From positions 1 through 64,000 of the forward strand of contig WYBA01000183.1 of NCBI GenBank assembly GCA_011526095.1: DNA of 64,000 nucleotides. Direction: 5' to 3'. This document shows positions 53,664 through 63,368 of this stretch, in pieces. This DNA comes from Myxococcales bacterium. GTDB lineage: Bacteria > Myxococcota_A > Polyangia > Haliangiales > Haliangiaceae. Positions within the stretch are counted from its first letter, which is position 1, and every line of letters begins with the position of its first letter. The position numbers and the translations under genes were made by a program. Under the pieces are notes generated by a model. It searched no databases. It had not been told where the DNA came from and worked only from the letters and a program-made list of their open reading frames with translations.

Positions 53664-54604
53664 CCGCGCTGCTGGTCGTCGTCCAGCTCGCGGCGCTGGT
53701 CGTGATGCCGGTCGTCGTGGTCGGCGTGATCAACCGCGTCAAGGCGCGGTGGGCGGGGCGCCGCGGCGCGCCGATCCTCCAGCTCGCGTGGGACGTGCGC
53801 CGGCTGCTCGCCAAGCGCTCGGTCTACAGCGACGTGTCGACGCCGATCATCCGGATCGCGCCGCTGGTCGTGCTGATCACGGCGCTCGGCTCCGCGCTGA
53901 TCGCGCCGCTCACCGGCGCGGGCGCGCTCGTCGGGTTCGACCTCGACTTCGTGTGGTTCGCCTACGTGTGGGGGCTCGGCCGCGTCGCGCTGATGCTCGG
54001 CGCGCTCGACACCGGCAGCTCGTTCGAGGGGATGGGCGCGGCGCGCGAGGCGACGTTCGCGGTGTTCGTCGAGCCGGCGCTGTTCCTCGTCGCCGGCGCG
54101 CTGTGCCTCGACGGCGGCACGCTGCGGTTCGCCGAGGCGCTGGCGTGGCACGGCGTCGACGGCGGCGCGATCGTCGTGCGCGTCGCGTGCGCCGCGGCCA
54201 TGGTGGTCGTGCTCCAGGCCGAGCTGGCGCGGATGCCGGTCGACGACCCGACGACGCACCTCGAGCTGACGATGGTGCACGAGGTGATGATCCTCGACCA
54301 CGGCGGGCGCGAGCTGGCCGCGCTGCACGCCGGCGCGGCGATCAAGCTGTACGTCGCGATCGCCGTGATCGCGACGCTGATCAACCCGTGGGCCGGGCCC
54401 TGGACCGGGCCGTGGGCCGGCGCGGCGACGCCGCTGGTCGCCGCCGCGATCCACCTGGGGCTGTGCGTCGCGATCGCCGCGGCGATCGGCCTGTTCGAGG
54501 CGCTCCCCGCGCGCGTCCGCCTGCGCGTCGTGCCGACCTACCTGCTGTCCGCGACGGTCGCGGCGGCGGTCGCGCTGCTCGTCGTGCTGTGGAGGACCGC
54601 CTGA
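53660..54604 (+). CDS. Ehr complex NuoH/HyfC-like membrane subunit
   Basis: 314 residues from the GTG at 53660, overlapping the preceding TGA. NuoH/HyfC hallmarks: RVKARWAGRRGAPILQLAWD (loop with the conserved Arg/Gly residues), MGAAREATFAVFVEPALF and VDDPTTHLELTMVHEVMILD (the E-rich loop facing the quinone/active-site cavity). Eight membrane helices. It links the soluble arm to the proton-pumping subunits. Confidence 0.87.
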   Translation: MTALLVVVQLAALVVMPVVVVGVINRVKARWAGRRGAPILQLAWDVRRLLAKRSVYSDVSTPIIRIAPLVVLITALGSALIAPLTGAGALVGFDLDFVWFAYVWGLGRVALMLGALDTGSSFEGMGAAREATFAVFVEPALFLVAGALCLDGGTLRFAEALAWHGVDGGAIVVRVACAAAMVVVLQAELARMPVDDPTTHLELTMVHEVMILDHGGRELAALHAGAAIKLYVAIAVIATLINPWAGPWTGPWAGAATPLVAAAIHLGLCVAIAAAIGLFEALPARVRLRVVPTYLLSATVAAAVALLVVLWRTA

Positions 54605-54605
54605 C

Positions 54606-55226
54606 ATGAGCGCCCTGCTCGTCGCGCTCACGGCGGTGATGCTGCTGCCGCTGTTCCTCGGCTCGTGGCGGGTGAGCCTCGTCGGGCTCGCCGCGCAGGG
54701 CGCGCTGCTCGCCGCGATCGGCTACCGGCTCCACCCGGACACCGCCGCGCCGGCGACGTGGGTGCTGCTCGTCGACCTCGCGGTCGTGCGCGGGCTGATC
54801 GCGCCGCTCGCGCTGCGGCCGGTCGCGGTCGTGACGCGGCAGGCCCGCCACGACATCATCCCGCCGAACCTGCTGTCGTGGACCCTCGCGGTCGGCATGG
54901 TGCTCGTCGCGTTCCGGTTCGCCGACGTGGTCGAGCCGGTCGCGGGCGACGCGCGGATGATGGTCGGCGTCGCGGCGACCGGCGTGCTGCTCGGGCTGCT
55001 GGTGCTGTCGACCCAGAACGGTCCGCTCGGCCAGATGATCGGCGTGCTCCGGCTGGAGAACGGGATCGCGCTGTTCGAGCTGGGCAGCGGCGCCGAGCCC
55101 GCGATCGGCGTGCACGTCGCGCAGCTCGTCGTGTTCGTCGCCACGCTCGTGCTGTTCCGCTGGTACCTCCACACGCTGCCGGTGGACGCCGCCGCCGCGG
55201 CCGCGCCCGGCGAGGAGGCCGCGTGA
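54606..55226 (+). CDS. Ehr complex HyfE-like membrane subunit
   Basis: 206 residues from ATG 54606. About six membrane helices; the pattern DIIPPNLLSWTLAVGMVLVA and RLENGIALFELGSG matches HyfE, which is a NuoK/NuoJ-like element of group 4 hydrogenases. The conserved Glu in helix GIALFELG corresponds to the proton-path Glu of NuoK-like subunits. It is followed by GTGA overlap with the next gene. Confidence 0.82.
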   Translation: MSALLVALTAVMLLPLFLGSWRVSLVGLAAQGALLAAIGYRLHPDTAAPATWVLLVDLAVVRGLIAPLALRPVAVVTRQARHDIIPPNLLSWTLAVGMVLVAFRFADVVEPVAGDARMMVGVAATGVLLGLLVLSTQNGPLGQMIGVLRLENGIALFELGSGAEPAIGVHVAQLVVFVATLVLFRWYLHTLPVDAAAAAAPGEEAA

Positions 55227-56662
55227 TCCACCTCGCCGCCGCGCTGGCGCCGTGGCTCGGCCTGCTCGCGGTCGCGGCGCCCGGGGGCGCGCGGCGCGCG
55301 CACGCGATCCTCGTCGTCGTCGCCGCCGCGACCGCCGGGCTGGCGATCGCCGGCGCGGCCGCGCCCGACGAGGTGCTCGCCGGCGGCTACCTGCGGGTCG
55401 ACGCGACGTCGCGGCTGTTCGCGCCGGTGATCGACGTCATCTTCTTCGGCGTCGCGGTGCACCTGTGGACGCGCGCCGGCGGCGCCGCGGCCCTGGTCGG
55501 CACGCCGGCGCGCCGCCGCCGCCGCGTCATGCTGATCCTGGCGTTCGGCGGGGCGTGCAACCTGGTGCTGCTCGGCAACGACCTGATGGTGATGTGGCTG
55601 GCGCTCGAGGTGTCGACGCTCGCCGCCGCGCCGCTGATCGTCCGGCTCGACGACCCGGCGTCGCGCGTCGCGTCGTGGCGCTACCTGCTGTTCTCCACCG
55701 TCGCGCTCGGGCTGGTGCTCGTCGGGCTGGGCTGCGTCACCCGCAGCGTCCACGCGGCCGGGCTCGAGCCGTCGCTGCGGCTCGACGAGCTGCCCGGCCT
55801 GCTCGCCGGTCCGCCCGACGCGTGGCGCCAGCTCGGCGTCGGGCTGATCGTCCTGGGGCTCGCGACCAAGCTCGGCCTGGCGCCGATGTACTCGTGGCTG
55901 CCCGACGCCTACGAGCGCGCGCCGTCGTCGATCACCGCGCTGCTCGGCGCGGTCCAGTTCAACGCCGCGCTGATCGTCCTGCTGCGCGTGGTCCACGTGT
56001 TCCGGCCCGGCAGCGGCGCGCTGCTCGGCGGCGAGCTGGTGACGCTGGGCCTGCTGTCGATGGTCGCGTCGACCGCGAGCCTGATCGCCACGCGCGACGT
56101 CAAGCGGCTGCTCGCCTACGCCTCGGTCAACCACGGCGGCGTGATCGCGATCGGCCTGGGGCTGCACCGCGAGGCCGCGTACGGCGTGCTGCTCTACGCG
56201 ATGAGCAACGCGTTCATCAAGGCGATCCTGTTCCTCACCGCCGAGAAGATCGAGCTGCGGTGCGGGACGCGCGACGCCCGCGCGATCGCCGGGCTGATCA
56301 AGGACCTGCCGTACAGCGGCGTGTTCCTGATGGTCGGGACGTTCGCGCTGCTCGGCCTGCCGCCGTTCTCGAGCTTCCTCGGCGAGCTCTTGATCCTGTC
56401 GGCGCTGGTCGCGAGCGACGAGCTGCTGGTGTTCGCGGCGTTCTGCGTGCTGATCACGATGAGCTTCGTCGCGACCGGCCGGACGATCTTCCCGATGATC
56501 TGGGGCCAGGCGCCCACGGACCGGTCGCCGGCGCGGCAGTCGGCGCTCGCGGCGCTGCCCAAGCTGGTGTTCCTGCTCGTGCTGATCGTCCTCGGCATCT
56601 ACGTGCCCGCGCCGATCAACGACCTGATCCTCTCGGTCGCCACGACGCTGGAGGGCGGATGA
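55223..56662 (+). CDS. Ehr complex antiporter-like subunit (HyfF/NuoN type)
   Basis: 479 residues from the GTG at 55223. Antiporter core: NDLMVMWLALEVSTLAAAPL, KLGLAPMYSWLPDAYERAPS (Lys/His and the loop helix), RDVKRLLAYASVNHGG and NAFIKAILFLTAEKIE. About 14 helices. Second proton-pumping subunit of the complex besides the one at 51675, as in Hyf and unlike Hyc. Confidence 0.87.
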   Translation: MIHLAAALAPWLGLLAVAAPGGARRAHAILVVVAAATAGLAIAGAAAPDEVLAGGYLRVDATSRLFAPVIDVIFFGVAVHLWTRAGGAAALVGTPARRRRRVMLILAFGGACNLVLLGNDLMVMWLALEVSTLAAAPLIVRLDDPASRVASWRYLLFSTVALGLVLVGLGCVTRSVHAAGLEPSLRLDELPGLLAGPPDAWRQLGVGLIVLGLATKLGLAPMYSWLPDAYERAPSSITALLGAVQFNAALIVLLRVVHVFRPGSGALLGGELVTLGLLSMVASTASLIATRDVKRLLAYASVNHGGVIAIGLGLHREAAYGVLLYAMSNAFIKAILFLTAEKIELRCGTRDARAIAGLIKDLPYSGVFLMVGTFALLGLPPFSSFLGELLILSALVASDELLVFAAFCVLITMSFVATGRTIFPMIWGQAPTDRSPARQSALAALPKLVFLLVLIVLGIYVPAPINDLILSVATTLEGG

Positions 56663-58161
56663 CCGCGTCCGTGCTCGTCCACCGCGAGGCCGTGGCGGCG
56701 ATCCCGACGCTGGCGCCGCGGGCGTGGCGCGATCACGTCGCGGCGGCGCTGGGCGGCGGCGCGCGCGCGGTCGCGCTCTACGGCCGCCCCGTCGCCGCCG
56801 CCGACGCGGCCGCGGCCTCGCCGGGCGACGACGTCGTCGTCACCGCCGTGCTCCAGGACGCCGGCGGCGCGCTCGCCACCGCGCGCACCGTCGTCGCCGC
56901 GGCGCACGGCTACCACACGCTCACCCGCGACTTCCCGCAGCTCCACGTGCTCGAGCGCGAGCTCCACGAGCAGCACGGCGTCCGGATCGCGGACCACCCG
57001 TGGCTCAAGCCGGTGCGCCACGCCGGGCGCGCGGCGATCCCGATGGCCGCCTACCCCTACTACGACGTCACCGGCAAGGAGGTCCACGCGGTCGCGGTCG
57101 GGCCGATCCACGCCGGCGTGATCGAGCCCGGCTCGTTCCGGTTCCACTGCGTCGGCGAGCGCGTCGTCCACCTCGAGATCCAGCTCGGCTACCAGCACCG
57201 CGGCGTCGAGGCGCGGCTGCTCGCGGCCGATCCGCGGCGGCTGGCGCCGCTGGTCGAGACGATCGCCGGGGACACCAGCGTCGCCCACGCCTGGGCCTAC
57301 GCCGCTGCGCTCGAGGCGCTGCTCGGGCACGCGCCCGACGACGGCGTCGAGCGCGTGCGCGCGTGCCTGCTCGAGCTCGAGCGCGTCGGCATGCACCTCG
57401 CCGGGCTGTCGGGGATCTCGGCGGACATCGGCTTCGTCCCCGGCGCGTCGACCTACGGCCGGCTGCGCACCGCGGCGATCAACGCGTCGATGGCGATCAC
57501 CGGCAGCCGGTTCGGGCGCGGCGCGATCCGCCCCGGCGGCGTCGTGGCGCGGTTCGACGAGCGCGGCGCCGCGGCGCTGCGCGCGACGATCGACCGGCTG
57601 CGGCGCGATCAGGCCGAGATCGACGCGTGTCTGCGGACGGCGCGCACGGTGCGCCACCGCCTCGGCGGCGTCGGCGTGGTGCCGACGTCGCTGGCGCGTC
57701 AGCTCGGCCTGGTCGGGTTCGCCGCGCGCGCCTCGGGCGTCGCGCTCGACGATCGCGCGGCGTGCCGCGGCGCCTACGCCGCCCGCCCGATCGACCCGCA
57801 CGTCGAGCCCGCCGGGGACTGCCTCGCGCGGACCTCGCTGCGGATCGCCGAGCTCGACGCGTCGACGCGCTGGCTCGCCGCGGTCGAGGCGCCGCCGGCG
57901 GTGGCGCCGCCGCCGCGGTCCACCGTCGACGGCCCGCTCGCCGCGTCCCTGCTCGTCGTGACGCTGGTCGAGGGCTGGCGCGGCGAGGTCGTGCACTGCC
58001 TCGAGACCGACGCCGCCGGCGGCCTCGTCCACTACAAGGTCCAGGACCCGTCGCTGCGCAACTGGATGGGGCTCGCGCTCGCCGTGCGCGAGGTCGACAT
58101 CTCCGACTTCCCGATGTGCAACAAGAGCTTCGACCTCTCCTACTGCGGGAGTGATCTGTGA
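56659..58161 (+). CDS. Ehr complex large subunit (NuoC-NuoD/HycE-like) without NiFe cysteines
   Basis: 500 residues from ATG 56659, overlapping the preceding stop. Residues ~1-125 resemble NuoC (LHVLERELHEQHGVRIADHP); the rest fits the NiFe-hydrogenase-type large subunit (GPIHAGVIEPGSFRFHCVGE, LGYQHRGVEARLL, ELERVGMHLAGL). The motifs that hold NiFe in true group 4 hydrogenases are gone: L1 reads ETIAGDTSVAHAWAYA with no Cys, and L2 reads DFPMCNKSFDLSYCGSDL with C487 and C496 nine apart, not CxxC. That pattern matches the energy-converting-hydrogenase-related (Ehr) class, which lies between complex I and hydrogenases. Substrate unknown. Confidence 0.85.
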   Translation: MTASVLVHREAVAAIPTLAPRAWRDHVAAALGGGARAVALYGRPVAAADAAAASPGDDVVVTAVLQDAGGALATARTVVAAAHGYHTLTRDFPQLHVLERELHEQHGVRIADHPWLKPVRHAGRAAIPMAAYPYYDVTGKEVHAVAVGPIHAGVIEPGSFRFHCVGERVVHLEIQLGYQHRGVEARLLAADPRRLAPLVETIAGDTSVAHAWAYAAALEALLGHAPDDGVERVRACLLELERVGMHLAGLSGISADIGFVPGASTYGRLRTAAINASMAITGSRFGRGAIRPGGVVARFDERGAAALRATIDRLRRDQAEIDACLRTARTVRHRLGGVGVVPTSLARQLGLVGFAARASGVALDDRAACRGAYAARPIDPHVEPAGDCLARTSLRIAELDASTRWLAAVEAPPAVAPPPRSTVDGPLAASLLVVTLVEGWRGEVVHCLETDAAGGLVHYKVQDPSLRNWMGLALAVREVDISDFPMCNKSFDLSYCGSDL

Positions 58162-58913
58162 CGCTGATCGACGCCCTGAGGGTCCGGCGCTCGCAAGGGC
58201 GCCAGTACATCGCCGATCCCTTGACCGCGATGCCGCAAGGCTTCCGCGGCCGGCCGCGGCTCGCCGCCGGCGCGTGCGGCGACGGCTGCGACGCGTGCGT
58301 CACGGCGTGCCCGACCGCCGCGGTCACGCCGGCGCCGCTCGCGCTCGACCTCGGGCGCTGCACGCTGTGCGGGCTGTGCGCCGAGGCCTGCCCCGACGGG
58401 CGGATCGGGTTCACCGCGGAGCCGAGGATGGCGGCGACCACGCCGGCCGGACTGATCGTCCGGCCGGGCGACGCGGCGACGCCGGTGCCCGAGGACGGCG
58501 CGCTCGCGCGGCTGTTCGGCCGGTCGCTGCGCCTGCGCCAGGTCTCCGCCGGCGGCTGCAACGCGTGCGAGCTCGAGCTCAACGCCGCCGCCAACGTCAA
58601 CTTCGACGTCCAGCGCTACGGCGTCGAGTGGGTCGCGTCGCCGCGCCACGCCGACGGCCTGGTGGTCACCGGCCCGCTGACCCGCGCGATGGCGGCGGCG
58701 ACGCGGCTGGCGTGGGACGCGATGCCGGCGCCGCGCGTGCTCGTCGCCGTCGGCGCGTGCGCGATCTCGGGCGGGCTGTACGCCGGATCGGACGCGCTCG
58801 ACCGCGCGCTGCTCGACGACGTCACGCCGACCCTCTACGTCCCCGGGTGCCCGCCGCACCCGCTCACGTTCGTCGTCGCGCTGCTCGAGCTGCTGGGGAG
58901 GGCGCGCCCGTGA
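58158..58913 (+). CDS. Ehr complex iron-sulfur subunit: 2[4Fe-4S] ferredoxin fused to NuoB/HyfI-like domain
   Basis: 251 residues from the GTG at 58158 (GTGA overlap). N-terminal ferredoxin with two clusters: C40, C44, C47, C51 (C-x3-C-x2-C-x3-CP) and C68, C71, C74, C78 (CTLCGLCAEACP). The C-terminal ~130 residues carry the N2-type cluster ligands C134 and C137 (GGCNACELEL), C201 (GACAISGG) and C231 (PGCPPHP). In most group 4 complexes these are two proteins (HyfH and HyfI); here they are one chain. It brings electrons to the large-subunit site. Confidence 0.87.
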   Translation: MTLIDALRVRRSQGRQYIADPLTAMPQGFRGRPRLAAGACGDGCDACVTACPTAAVTPAPLALDLGRCTLCGLCAEACPDGRIGFTAEPRMAATTPAGLIVRPGDAATPVPEDGALARLFGRSLRLRQVSAGGCNACELELNAAANVNFDVQRYGVEWVASPRHADGLVVTGPLTRAMAAATRLAWDAMPAPRVLVAVGACAISGGLYAGSDALDRALLDDVTPTLYVPGCPPHPLTFVVALLELLGRARP

Positions 58914-59004
58914 GCGCCGCGAACGGGATCTGGGTCCGAAGGAGATCGGGCGGGCGTCTGCGCCCGGCCGATCGATCGACCAGCGGCTGGACGGAGGTCC
59001 GGCC

Positions 59005-59685
59005 GTGAGCGCCGAGCGGCCGCACCGCCCGCGCCGTCCCGGCGTCGCCGCGTCCTCCGACGGCGACGCGTTCGACGAGCTGCTGCCGGCCGAGTGGCGC
59101 GCCCGCGCCGCCGTCCACTTCACGCCTGCGGCCGTCGCCGAGCGCGCCGCGCGCTGGCTCGTCGACCGCCCCGGCGCGTGGATCCTCGACGTCGGCGCCG
59201 GCGTCGGCAAGTTCTGCGTCGTCGCCGGCGCGGCGCACCCCGAGGCGACGTTCGTCGGGGTCGAGCAGCGCGCTCACCTCGCGCGCGTCGCGCTGGCGAT
59301 CACGCTCGAGCTGCAGCTCCCCAACGTCCGCTTCATCCATGGCGACCTGGTCGACGTCGACTGGGACACGTTCGACGGGTTCTACCTGTACAACCCGTTC
59401 GCCGAGCACCTGCGCGACAACCGCCCGATCCTCGATCGCACGATCGAGCTCGATCCGGCGTTCTACCTGTTCTACGTCGGGTTCGTGCGCGACCGGCTCG
59501 CGCGCGCCCGCGTCGGCACGCGCGTCGTCACCTACCACGGGTTCGGCGGCGCGCTGCCGCCCGACTACGAGCGGCTCCGCGTCGAGGACACCGGCACCGG
59601 CCCGCTCGAGCTGTGGGTCAAGCAGCGCGGCGCGCTCCGGCGCGGCGGCCGGCGCGACAGCTGGGACGGTCACCAGTCGTGCTGA
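59005..59685 (+). CDS. Class I SAM-dependent methyltransferase-like protein (paralogue 2)
   Basis: 226 residues from a GTG at 59005. Motif I ILDVGAGVGKFCVVAG, then FVGVEQRAHLARVA, IHGDLVDVDWDTFDGFYLYN, YNPFAEHLRD and TRVVTYHGFGGALPPDYERL, matching the gene at 50666 almost block by block. This copy lacks the long acidic N-terminus and has a short basic C-terminal tail. Immediately follows the Ehr operon, with which a 32-codon frame may couple it. Acceptor unknown. Confidence 0.82.
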   Translation: MSAERPHRPRRPGVAASSDGDAFDELLPAEWRARAAVHFTPAAVAERAARWLVDRPGAWILDVGAGVGKFCVVAGAAHPEATFVGVEQRAHLARVALAITLELQLPNVRFIHGDLVDVDWDTFDGFYLYNPFAEHLRDNRPILDRTIELDPAFYLFYVGFVRDRLARARVGTRVVTYHGFGGALPPDYERLRVEDTGTGPLELWVKQRGALRRGGRRDSWDGHQSC

Positions 59686-59703
59686 TCGGCTACGGTGCCC
59701 GCG

Positions 59704-60606
59704 ATGGACGTGCTGTTCTGCGGCTCGGGCTGGCTCGACGTGGTGCCAGTGTTGCGCGCGCGCCTCGACCCGGCGGACACGCTGCGGGTGTGGGACCGCG
59801 CGCGCCCGCTGATCGACGAGGTCGCGACGGTCGAGGTGCTGCTGCCGTCGAACGGCGTGATCACGGCGGAGGTGATCGCCGCGGCGCCACGGCTGCGGCT
59901 GATCCAGCAGCCCGCCGCCGGCTACGAGGGGATCGACGTGGCCGCGGCGCGCGCGCGCGGCGTGCCGGTGTGCAACGCGCCTGGCGCGAACCCGGTCGCC
60001 GTCGCCGAGGCGGCGGTGCTGCTGATGCTGTCGCTCGCGCGGCGCGTGCCCGAGGCGCGCGCGGCGTTCGACCGCGCGACGATCGGCGGCCCGGTCGGCG
60101 TCCAGCTCGCCGGGCGGACGCTCGGGATCGTCGGGCCGGGGCGCACCGGCACGGCGCTGGCCGAGCGCGCGGCCGCGCTGGGGATGGGCGTGCGCACGCT
60201 CGGCTCGCGCGCGACGCCGGCCGAGCGCGCCGCGTTCTGGCCGGCGTGCGACGTGGTCAGCGTCCACTGCCCGCTGACCGCCGCGACCCGCGGCCTGATC
60301 GACGCCGCGGTGCTGGCGGCGATGCGCCCGGGCGCGCTGCTGCTCAACGTCGCCCGCGGCGCCATCCTGGACCGCGCCGCGGTCGAGGCGTCCCTGGCCT
60401 CGGGGCACCTCGGAGGCCTGGGGCTCGACGTCTACTGGCAGGAGCCGTGGGACCCGGCCGACCCGCTGTGGCGGCACCCGCGCGTGGTGACGCTGCCCCA
60501 CGTCGCCGGCTCGACCGAGGAGGCGTTCGCCGGGATCGTCGCGATCGTCGTCGACAACATCGACCGGCTGCGACGCGGCGCCACACTCCAGCATCAGGTG
60601 AGTTGA
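59704..60606 (+). CDS. D-2-hydroxyacid dehydrogenase family protein
   Basis: 300 residues from ATG 59704 (MDVLFCGSGWLDVVP); the upstream GTG at 59695 is less likely. The NAD motif is GIVGPGRTGTALAERA. The catalytic Arg is in NVARGAILDRAAVE, the Glu in DVYWQEPWDP and the His in LPHVAGSTEE. It would oxidise or reduce a 2-hydroxy/2-keto acid; specificity is not readable. Separate from the Ehr operon by the methyltransferase gene and ending in a small hairpin. Confidence 0.85.
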   Translation: MDVLFCGSGWLDVVPVLRARLDPADTLRVWDRARPLIDEVATVEVLLPSNGVITAEVIAAAPRLRLIQQPAAGYEGIDVAAARARGVPVCNAPGANPVAVAEAAVLLMLSLARRVPEARAAFDRATIGGPVGVQLAGRTLGIVGPGRTGTALAERAAALGMGVRTLGSRATPAERAAFWPACDVVSVHCPLTAATRGLIDAAVLAAMRPGALLLNVARGAILDRAAVEASLASGHLGGLGLDVYWQEPWDPADPLWRHPRVVTLPHVAGSTEEAFAGIVAIVVDNIDRLRRGATLQHQVS

Positions 60607-60630
60607 CGTCGAACCGCCGCGATCCTCACG

Positions 60631-60646
60631 CCGGGGCAGGCCCCGG
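60631..60646 (+). terminator. Small GC hairpin after the hydroxyacid dehydrogenase
   Basis: CCGGGG (60631-60636), loop CAGG, CCCCGG (60641-60646), about 25 bases beyond the stop and ahead of the sdh promoter region. Weak by itself. Confidence 0.4.
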
Positions 60647-60656
60647 CCCCGATGCA

Positions 60657-60686
60657 TTGAGATGGCGCGGAGTTTGTGCTTACTCT
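60657..60686 (+). promoter_or_regulatory. Possible sigma-70 promoter for sdhCAB
   Basis: TTGAGA (60657-60662), 18 bases, TACTCT (60681-60686). The first box is one mismatch from consensus and the second matches TATAAT at three positions. It lies 30 bases before the sdhC ATG, with AAGGA at 60702-60706 as ribosome site. Confidence 0.4.
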
Positions 60687-60715
60687 GCGCGCCCGGACAG
60701 CAAGGAAATCCCGAG

Positions 60716-61411
60716 ATGAGCTGGTTTGTCACCTACGTGCGCTCGTCGATCGGCGCCAAGCACGTCATGGCCGTCACCGGCCTGCTGCTGGCGCTGTTCG
60801 CGGTGGCCCACATGATCGGTCACCTCGTGATGTTCGGGGGGCGTGACGCGTACAACGACTACGCGCACATGCTCCAGAACCTCGGCCACGGCGGGGTCAA
60901 ATGGATCGTGCGCGGCGGGCTGCTCGCCCTCGTCGCGGTCCACATCGGCGCCGGCATCCGGCTGACGTCGCTCAACAAGGCGGCGCGCCCGGTGCCCTAC
61001 GCGGTGTTCCGCACCGTGCGGACGCGCCCATGGGCCAAGACGATGGTGTGGACCGGCCTCGCGGTGCTGGCGTTCATCGTCTATCACCTCCTCCACTTCA
61101 CGGCCGGGCAGATCCAGCCGGAGTACTTCCACCAGCTCGACCCCAAGGGCCGCTACGACGCGTACGTGATGTTCGTCCGCGGCTTCCAGAACCCGGCGAT
61201 CCTCGCCTCGTACCTGGTCGCGATGGTGTGCCTGCTGCCGCACCTGTCCCACGGGCTCAAGAGCCTGTTCCAGTCGCTGGGCCTGCAGCATCCCAAGTAC
61301 GACGGCCTGATCAACAAGGGTGGCGCCGGCCTCGCGGTCATCCTGTTCCTCGGCTACATCACCCCGCCGCTGTGCGTCGCGCTCGGCGTCATCAAGCTCC
61401 CGGGAGCCTGA
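60716..61411 (+). CDS. sdhC: Succinate dehydrogenase cytochrome b subunit
   Basis: 231 residues from ATG 60716 (MSWFVTYVRSSIGAKHVMA). Five membrane helices with the four axial His positions of diheme SdhC: FAVAHMIGHLVMF, VAVHIGAGIR and YHLLHFTAG, plus LLPHLSHGLKS. The single-subunit, diheme anchor of the Bacillus/Wolinella type, without SdhD. Anchors SdhAB and passes electrons to or from the quinone pool (menaquinone in such organisms). First gene of sdhCAB with a 3-base gap to sdhA. Confidence 0.9.
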   Translation: MSWFVTYVRSSIGAKHVMAVTGLLLALFAVAHMIGHLVMFGGRDAYNDYAHMLQNLGHGGVKWIVRGGLLALVAVHIGAGIRLTSLNKAARPVPYAVFRTVRTRPWAKTMVWTGLAVLAFIVYHLLHFTAGQIQPEYFHQLDPKGRYDAYVMFVRGFQNPAILASYLVAMVCLLPHLSHGLKSLFQSLGLQHPKYDGLINKGGAGLAVILFLGYITPPLCVALGVIKLPGA

Positions 61412-61414
61412 CCG

Positions 61415-63361
<1,947 letters not shown>

Positions 63362-63368
63362 GACGCCC

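Noticed and set aside
51675-58913. Formate hydrogenlyase or active NiFe hydrogenase
   Set aside because: The large subunit lacks the CxxC pairs that bind nickel and iron, and no formate dehydrogenase or maturation genes are present.
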